Of a DNA stretch of 9,781 nt, positions 7,601 through 9,781 are shown in pieces. The first letter of the stretch is position 1. Each line of letters begins with the position of its first letter. The DNA is from JAJVID01 sp035275805 (GTDB lineage: Bacteria > Acidobacteriota > Blastocatellia > RBC074): positions 1 through 9,781 of the forward strand of contig DATEMG010000163.1 in the NCBI GenBank assembly GCA_035275805.1, written 5' to 3'. The notes beneath the pieces were generated by a model, which was given only the letters and a program-made list of their open reading frames with translations, was not told where the DNA came from and searched no databases. The position numbers and the translations under genes are program-made.

Positions 7601-8788
7601 AGCCGCTTGAGCCGAATCCGCCTGGAGGCGATCGAGGCCGACGAACAGGCCGCCAGCATGCGTGTCACGCTGGCTGTCGCGACAGAACTACTACAACGAT
7701 CGACCGCTCAAAAGCGGTTGCGCGCTGTGGATCTGGAGCGACGAATCTCGGCCCTCACCGACGCGCGCGCGCGCCTCGAATCGCTCGACCTCGAGTTGCG
7801 ATCCCTGCGCGAGTCCTCTTCTCAGGCGCGTGAACAAAGAGCGCAGAAAGAGATTGAAAAGGCCCGCCTTTCCAGCGACCTCGATCACCTGATCCAGTCA
7901 TGCCACGGCGAGTTGGGCGAAAATATCGCGGAAGTGTGCGAGCGCCTTGAACAAAATAAGACCGCTCTCGAAACAGACGAAACCGCTCCGGCGCCAGTAA
8001 CTTCCCTGCCCCAATCCGATCGCGACGTGGAACCTCCTATTCCGTTATCAGACGCTGATAACGAATCAACCGATGAAGAGTCTGATGAAGATGCTGAGCG
8101 CGAAATCGAGATCAGCTTTTGGCAAGTCCCTGATGATTTCGACCTGAACGCCGCGAAGGCGCAGCTAGAGGACATCCGCAGGAAGATCGACGCGCTCGGA
8201 CCGGTCAATATGATGGCGCTGGAGGAGTTGTCGGAGGTCGAAGAAAGGTTCGATTTCCTGGTCAATCAAAAGATGGACATCGAGAAGGCGATATCGGACA
8301 CTCAATCGGCTATTGCCGAGATCAAGCGCCGATCGCGCGAGAAGTTCGTCGAGGCGTTCGCCGCCATCAACGAAAACTTCAAGAAGATGTTTATCGAGTT
8401 GTTCGGCGGCGGTCACGGCGAGATGAGGCTGATCGACGAGACCGACGTCCTCGAAAGCGGAATCGAAATCATTGCGCAGCCCCCGGGCAAGAGGCTTCAG
8501 AATGTGTTGCTGCTATCGGGCGGCGAGAAGGCAATGGCCGCTATGTCTCTGGTCCTGGCGATATTCAAATACCGGCCGAGCCCGTTCTGCTTGCTCGACG
8601 AGGTCGACGCGCCGCTCGACGACGTGAACATCGGACGCTTCGCCGACAAGGTCATCGAGATGAGCGCCGAGACTCAGTTTATGATCATCACGCACAGCAA
8701 GCGCACGATGGAAGCGGCGCGCACGCTCTACGGCGTAACGATGGAAGACCCGGGGGTATCGAAGCTGATCTCTGTCAAGCTTTCCTGA
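4676..8788 (+). CDS. smc: Chromosome segregation protein SMC, with three low-complexity insertions
   Basis: SMC is a cytoplasmic dimeric ATPase that organises and segregates the chromosome together with ScpA and ScpB, which are not in this window. The start ATG is placed by the family N-terminus (LQGFKSF at residues 9-15); the Shine-Dalgarno is weak (GGTAG). Domains in order are: Walker A GPNGCGKS at 33-40; the rest of the N-terminal head (YRTGESEYEMNG, then the GRIGQALSAKP region); the first coiled coil, about 285-600; a hinge, about 625-820, with the glycine-rich VTGGSASEKGAG end; the second coiled coil, about 825-1095; ALGPVNMMALEE near 1180; signature LSGGEKA at 1280-1286; and Walker B/D-loop FCLLDEVDAPLDD at 1304-1316. 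All catalytic motifs are intact. The 1370 residues exceed the usual 1150-1200 because of three insertions: about 96-185 (Ala/Glu/Pro/Gln-rich, in the head), about 695-730 (in the hinge) and about 1099-1150 (acidic, before the C-terminal head). The last two each contain one copy of a dispersed DNA repeat in different reading frames. Confidence 0.97.
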   Translation: MLRFEKLSLQGFKSFCDPTEVVFDEESITAVVGPNGCGKSNVADAISWVIGEQRAKALRGGKMEDVIFQGTRSRSPSGMAEVILTLVVQETFEIRGGAQPESEALKQAEESLTQAEAAVGAIDDALASPEPEGDTGAEAGAAQADLPEAGQAEPTPDSEAQQASQPKQPRRPPFKKPQSKDAPRVFQAGERITVGRRLYRTGESEYEMNGRACRLRDVQDLFAGTGLGAAHYAIIEQGRIGQALSAKPLDRRSMIEEAAGISKFKMRQHAAELKLEASKQNLSRVTDIIAEIERQQNSLKRQASRARRYKRLRQEMRDLMRAVYVVDYRTTDNTLGEIETALSEVSARESHLVATTAEREAAQDEAARAARAAEGALNETREIVTGLDLEAERARQQQSYLTEQIQSLEARSAQFVSDQAAITERSQFISQETARLREDLRHIEQEINSESRTLSDEENRHREQAQSDAQSERKLEEARKIVYDCVTNLERWRQLKRQFTESVDRCGARINGLAAEYDRAKTQAQAAQEQYAKLTEEAEIISIRQQEFAASMSEVSDRLAEMRRTREERQTRLTSLQHELTGAEQRLKSLVEVDERRAYFSEAVQALMKHSLQNAALSNGFSTLGTLADYVRVAPEHEAMIETTMRDELQYVVVPSFDDALRAIDYLKSEGAGRATFLVIGQLYDAPVADPFPYIHNIDIEPSDAADGNGAIPSVHSSNRHSTFRYQTLDSMLSLNPDLAEAFKLALPGLAKASVVDDAAQAIEASSSSNGSGPFVSLARTGERAIAGRLVTGGSASEKGAGVLALKREIGELRERLDSLAAEVRLTEAALNEIKFQIAQSEEEQKRFDGELRQIEKRSVALREQLQQCQRERERTATHIRVVEQETAQAEDELKEAEAKLRHASGQTDEAEQTHREAEAAVTAAQSEMAELRRSAEARLQELSRRRADFATKTERRRGLQNDIRRLETEAADLESRLSRIRLEAIEADEQAASMRVTLAVATELLQRSTAQKRLRAVDLERRISALTDARARLESLDLELRSLRESSSQAREQRAQKEIEKARLSSDLDHLIQSCHGELGENIAEVCERLEQNKTALETDETAPAPVTSLPQSDRDVEPPIPLSDADNESTDEESDEDAEREIEISFWQVPDDFDLNAAKAQLEDIRRKIDALGPVNMMALEELSEVEERFDFLVNQKMDIEKAISDTQSAIAEIKRRSREKFVEAFAAINENFKKMFIELFGGGHGEMRLIDETDVLESGIEIIAQPPGKRLQNVLLLSGGEKAMAAMSLVLAIFKYRPSPFCLLDEVDAPLDDVNIGRFADKVIEMSAETQFMIITHSKRTMEAARTLYGVTMEDPGVSKLISVKLS
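6845..6861 (+). repeat. Dispersed short repeat, copy 2 (17 bp, inside the smc hinge insertion)
   Basis: TTCCGTTATCAGACGCT is identical to 8040-8056. Here it is read as F724-R-Y-Q-T-L, that is, in a different frame from copy 3. The right arm of the palindrome is absent. Confidence 0.7.
8040..8066 (+). repeat. Dispersed short repeat, copy 3, with a perfect hairpin (inside the smc acidic insertion)
   Basis: The same 17 bp as copy 2 occupies 8040-8056, here read as P-L-S-D-A from residue 1123. It forms part of a perfect palindrome: CGTTATCAG (8043-8051), loop ACG, CTGATAACG (8055-8063). Pairing extends outward to AAT (8064-8066) if one C is bulged in the left arm. This could be the full form of a REP-like element of which copies 1 and 2 are half-sites. 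Confidence 0.7.
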
Positions 8789-8806
8789 TGCGCCGCGCCC
8801 ATCAGG
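8784..8806 (+). terminator. Hairpin at the end of smc (weak terminator candidate)
   Basis: CCTGATG and CATCAGG form a perfect 7-bp stem around a 9-base GC-rich loop, with the smc stop codon (8786-8788) inside the left arm. No U-run follows, so intrinsic termination is uncertain. Confidence 0.35.
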
Positions 8807-8814
8807 TCAACCGC

Positions 8815-8843
8815 TTGACAGACTTCATCTCGGTTCATAATAT
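8815..8843 (+). promoter_or_regulatory. Promoter of the tRNA-Gln locus
   Basis: A perfect -35 TTGACA (8815-8820) lies 17 bp from TAATAT (8838-8843); CATAAT at 8836-8841 is an alternative with 15-bp spacing. Transcription would begin about 6 bases before the truncated tRNA and run on to the complete one. Confidence 0.6.
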
Positions 8844-8855
8844 GCCCTAGCCTTC

Positions 8856-8906
8856 TGGGAGGTCGTCTAACGGTAAGACTGCGGACTCTGGATCCGCCTA
8901 TTAAAG
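8856..8906 (+). pseudogene. Truncated tRNA-Gln (CTG anticodon), 3' part lost
   Basis: Positions 8856-8897 form the 5' part of a tRNA without a flaw: acceptor 5' strand TGGGAGG, D-arm with GTCT/AGAC stem and AACGGTA loop, anticodon stem GCGGA/TCCGC with loop CTCTGGA, anticodon CTG at 8888-8890. After the variable region (CTAT) and perhaps the first T-stem bases, the sequence leaves the tRNA pattern. There is no GTTCGAAT T-loop and no CCTCCCA acceptor strand anywhere before the next tRNA. It cannot make a standard tRNA. The perfect arms suggest the break is fairly recent. Confidence 0.75.
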
Positions 8907-8977
8907 TCGTAGGCGTGCCTGGATAGTGATTGACAGATGAAGGGTTCAGGGATTGGGTTTGGAGGTGGGGGTTAAAA

Positions 8978-8996
8978 TGTGTGCATTCTGTGTGCA
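8978..8996 (+). repeat. Two TGTGTGCA direct repeats, 11-bp period
   Basis: TGTGTGCA occurs at 8978-8985 and 8989-8996, separated by TTC. The one-helical-turn spacing places both on the same DNA face, as in recombinase or regulator sites. It lies in the spacer between the broken and the complete tRNA. Confidence 0.45.
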
Positions 8997-9043
8997 AGTT
9001 TGGGAAGAGTTTGATAAATTGACTAAAGTGATCTGATTTTTGA

Positions 9044-9114
9044 TGCCTCCTCGTTCAATGGTAGGACACGTGACTCTGGATCACGTTATCGGGGTTCGAA
9101 TCCCTGGGAGGCAG
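9044..9114 (+). tRNA. tRNA-Gln (anticodon CTG)
   Basis: A complete 71-base cloverleaf reads CAG codons. The acceptor stem is TGCCTCC/GGAGGCA with discriminator G at 9114. The D-stem is GTTC/GGAC with loop AATGGTA. The anticodon stem is CGTGA/TCACG with loop CTCTGGA, anticodon at 9076-9078. The variable region has 4 bases. The T-stem is CGGGG/CCCTG with loop TTCGAAT. The weak U1-A72 first pair is typical of tRNA-Gln. The CCA end is not encoded. It has no obvious promoter of its own and is probably transcribed from 8815-8843 through the truncated tRNA. Confidence 0.93.
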
Positions 9115-9120
9115 TAAAAG

Positions 9121-9162
9121 AAAGAGGCGCTCAAGTGGATTAACTACCTGAGCGCTTCTTTT
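9121..9162 (+). terminator. Rho-independent terminator of the tRNA locus
   Basis: A 12-bp stem with one G-U pair (AAGAGGCGCTCA at 9122-9133 with TGAGCGCTTCTT at 9149-9160) encloses a 15-base loop. It is flanked by A-rich sequence on the left and a short T tract on the right, and lies 7 bases after the tRNA. Confidence 0.85.
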
Positions 9163-9400
9163 CATTTGGTTTATTGAATTTCCTATCGAAGCTCTCGGCC
9201 TGTCTGTACCGAAAATTCCATCTTGGCGATGAAGAGCCCATTTTCTGATGATGCGGCGCCGATCTCTTCTTCAAACTGATGACTCGATCTCACGTCGACG
9301 GCGCGTAGCTTTGCGACAACGCACATCGATCTCGGCCCGCGCCAGCAGTCACTCCATTGATTTGATCGATATCATCCCGGAGCTAACCGGATCGCCGACT
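9163..9400. other. Non-coding stretch between the tRNA terminator and the transposase remnant
   Basis: No gene was recognised. A forward frame from 9248 is Arg/Ser-rich and runs over the transposase remnant, so it is a shadow. A minus-strand frame 9326-9183 (47 residues, with FEEEIGAASSENGLFIA and EFSVQTGREL) faintly recalls a PilZ-domain segment, but it is too short to call. The end of the insertion sequence whose transposase fragment ends at 9401 should lie here; I could not identify a terminal repeat. Confidence 0.4.
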
Positions 9401-9688
9401 TTATGCGGCTCGTCGGTAACGATGATGCAACCCGCCGACTTGAGGAATTGCGATGACCTTGCCTTTTGCCGGCGCTTCGATCTCTCGTGGAAATGGCGAG
9501 TTCCTCTCCAATGCCTCATGCGGTCGAGAGTTGTGATAATAGTCCAGGTAATCACGTAAGATTCGTCGCAACTGGTCCTCACCGATGATGATCAGATGAT
9601 CGAGACACTCTCGGCGAATCGAGCCGATGACGCGTTCCGCGTAAGGATTTGGCTGCATCATCAAATGCACCTGAAGAGAACCACCCAC
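9401..9688 (-). pseudogene. Truncated transposase, C-terminal part of an rve/DDE integrase core
   Basis: The minus-strand frame ends at 9401 and carries the C-terminal signature of IS3/IS481-like transposases: NPYAERVIGSIRRECLDH (with the probable catalytic Glu of the DDE triad in AER), DYLDYYHNSRPHEALERNSP, and the ending GGLHHRYRRAA. Family similarity starts only near position 9655. Upstream of that the frame loses the pattern and meets a stop at 9704-9706. The first two catalytic Asp residues and the DNA-binding N-terminus are gone, so it cannot transpose. The nominal GTG start at 9688 is an artefact of the open frame. It overlaps the start of the next gene on the opposite strand, consistent with a deletion junction. 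Confidence 0.8.
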
Positions 9689-9781
9689 ACAGAAGTTTCC
9701 GAATCATTCATCCTTTCCATCCACTCACCAACCGCGAGTTCGAGTTGGTAATTTACCGTCACAATTGGGGCGAAGATCGCG
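9649..9781 (+). CDS. DUF5372 / Y4bD-Y4pK-like protein, 5' part, runs off the window
   Basis: From about 9691 the plus strand encodes RSFRIIHPFHPLTNREFELV, followed by a segment ending in YRHNWGEDR. The IHPFHPL and NWGEDR motifs are characteristic of the small DUF5372 (Y4bD/Y4pK-type) proteins, which I know as companions of transposases in insertion-sequence-rich DNA; their role is unknown. The frame is open from 9631 (stop at 9628-9630) to the window end. It has no ATG. TTG at 9649 is the only plausible start before the family region, so the true start may have been removed by the adjacent transposase remnant. The family call comes from motif recall, not a search. Confidence 0.6.
   Translation, partial: MAASSNAPEENHPHRSFRIIHPFHPLTNREFELVIYRHNWGEDR

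Noticed and set aside
8898..9043. The gap after the half-tRNA as an intron interrupting one tRNA
   Set aside because: The complete downstream tRNA has its own 5' acceptor, D and anticodon arms, and its acceptor 3' strand pairs with its own 5' strand, not with TGGGAGG of the first copy.
9183..9326. 47-codon minus-strand frame with a faint PilZ-like look
   Set aside because: It is too short, lacks the PilZ RxxxR and D/NxSxxG motifs, and has no visible ribosome binding site.
9248..9559. 103-codon plus-strand frame
   Set aside because: It is Arg/Ser-rich low-complexity sequence and overlaps the recognisable transposase remnant on the other strand.

Overview
The window is bacterial chromosomal DNA of moderately high G+C. 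The style of its SMC protein, the WD40-repeat fragment and the mix of housekeeping genes with decayed mobile DNA suggest Acidobacteriota, possibly Blastocatellia. That placement is an inference from remembered protein style, not a search result.

Layout. Positions 26-1975 carry a complete acetyl-CoA synthetase gene (acs). It is followed after 54 bp, with no visible terminator, by a PhzF-family isomerase/epimerase (2030-3001) that has an unusual Tat-like N-terminal extension. Positions 3002-3975 are mostly non-coding. They contain a perfect DnaA-box 9-mer, one copy of a dispersed short repeat, a small membrane-anchored protein with a single WD40 repeat (3356-3604, probably a remnant), and a structured AT-rich stretch with three hairpins. 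Then comes an exported PTP-like phosphatase with a C-X4-R signature (3976-4518).

A strong sigma70-type promoter (4576-4605) and an untranslated-leader dyad precede smc (4676-8788). This is a complete 1370-residue SMC chromosome-organising ATPase with all head motifs, about 170-200 residues longer than usual. The extra length lies in three low-complexity insertions: in the N-terminal head, in the hinge, and just before the C-terminal head. Two of them contain the same 17-bp sequence in different reading frames. One copy is a perfect hairpin, and a third 14-bp partial copy lies in the non-coding region near 3083. This is the most unusual signal in the window.

Downstream of smc, a promoter (8815-8843) reads into the 5' portion of a tRNA-Gln that has lost its T-arm and 3' acceptor strand. 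It continues through a spacer with a phased TGTGTGCA repeat into a complete tRNA-Gln(CUG) (9044-9114) and a strong intrinsic terminator (9121-9162). Beyond it lies degraded mobile DNA: the C-terminal piece of an rve-type transposase on the minus strand, directly abutting the start of a DUF5372 (Y4bD/Y4pK-like) gene on the plus strand that runs off the window.

The genes do not form one pathway. acs and the phzF-like gene may be co-transcribed, smc has its own promoter, and the tRNA locus looks like a scarred integration site. I saw no CRISPR array, defence island, toxin-antitoxin pair or complete mobile element.
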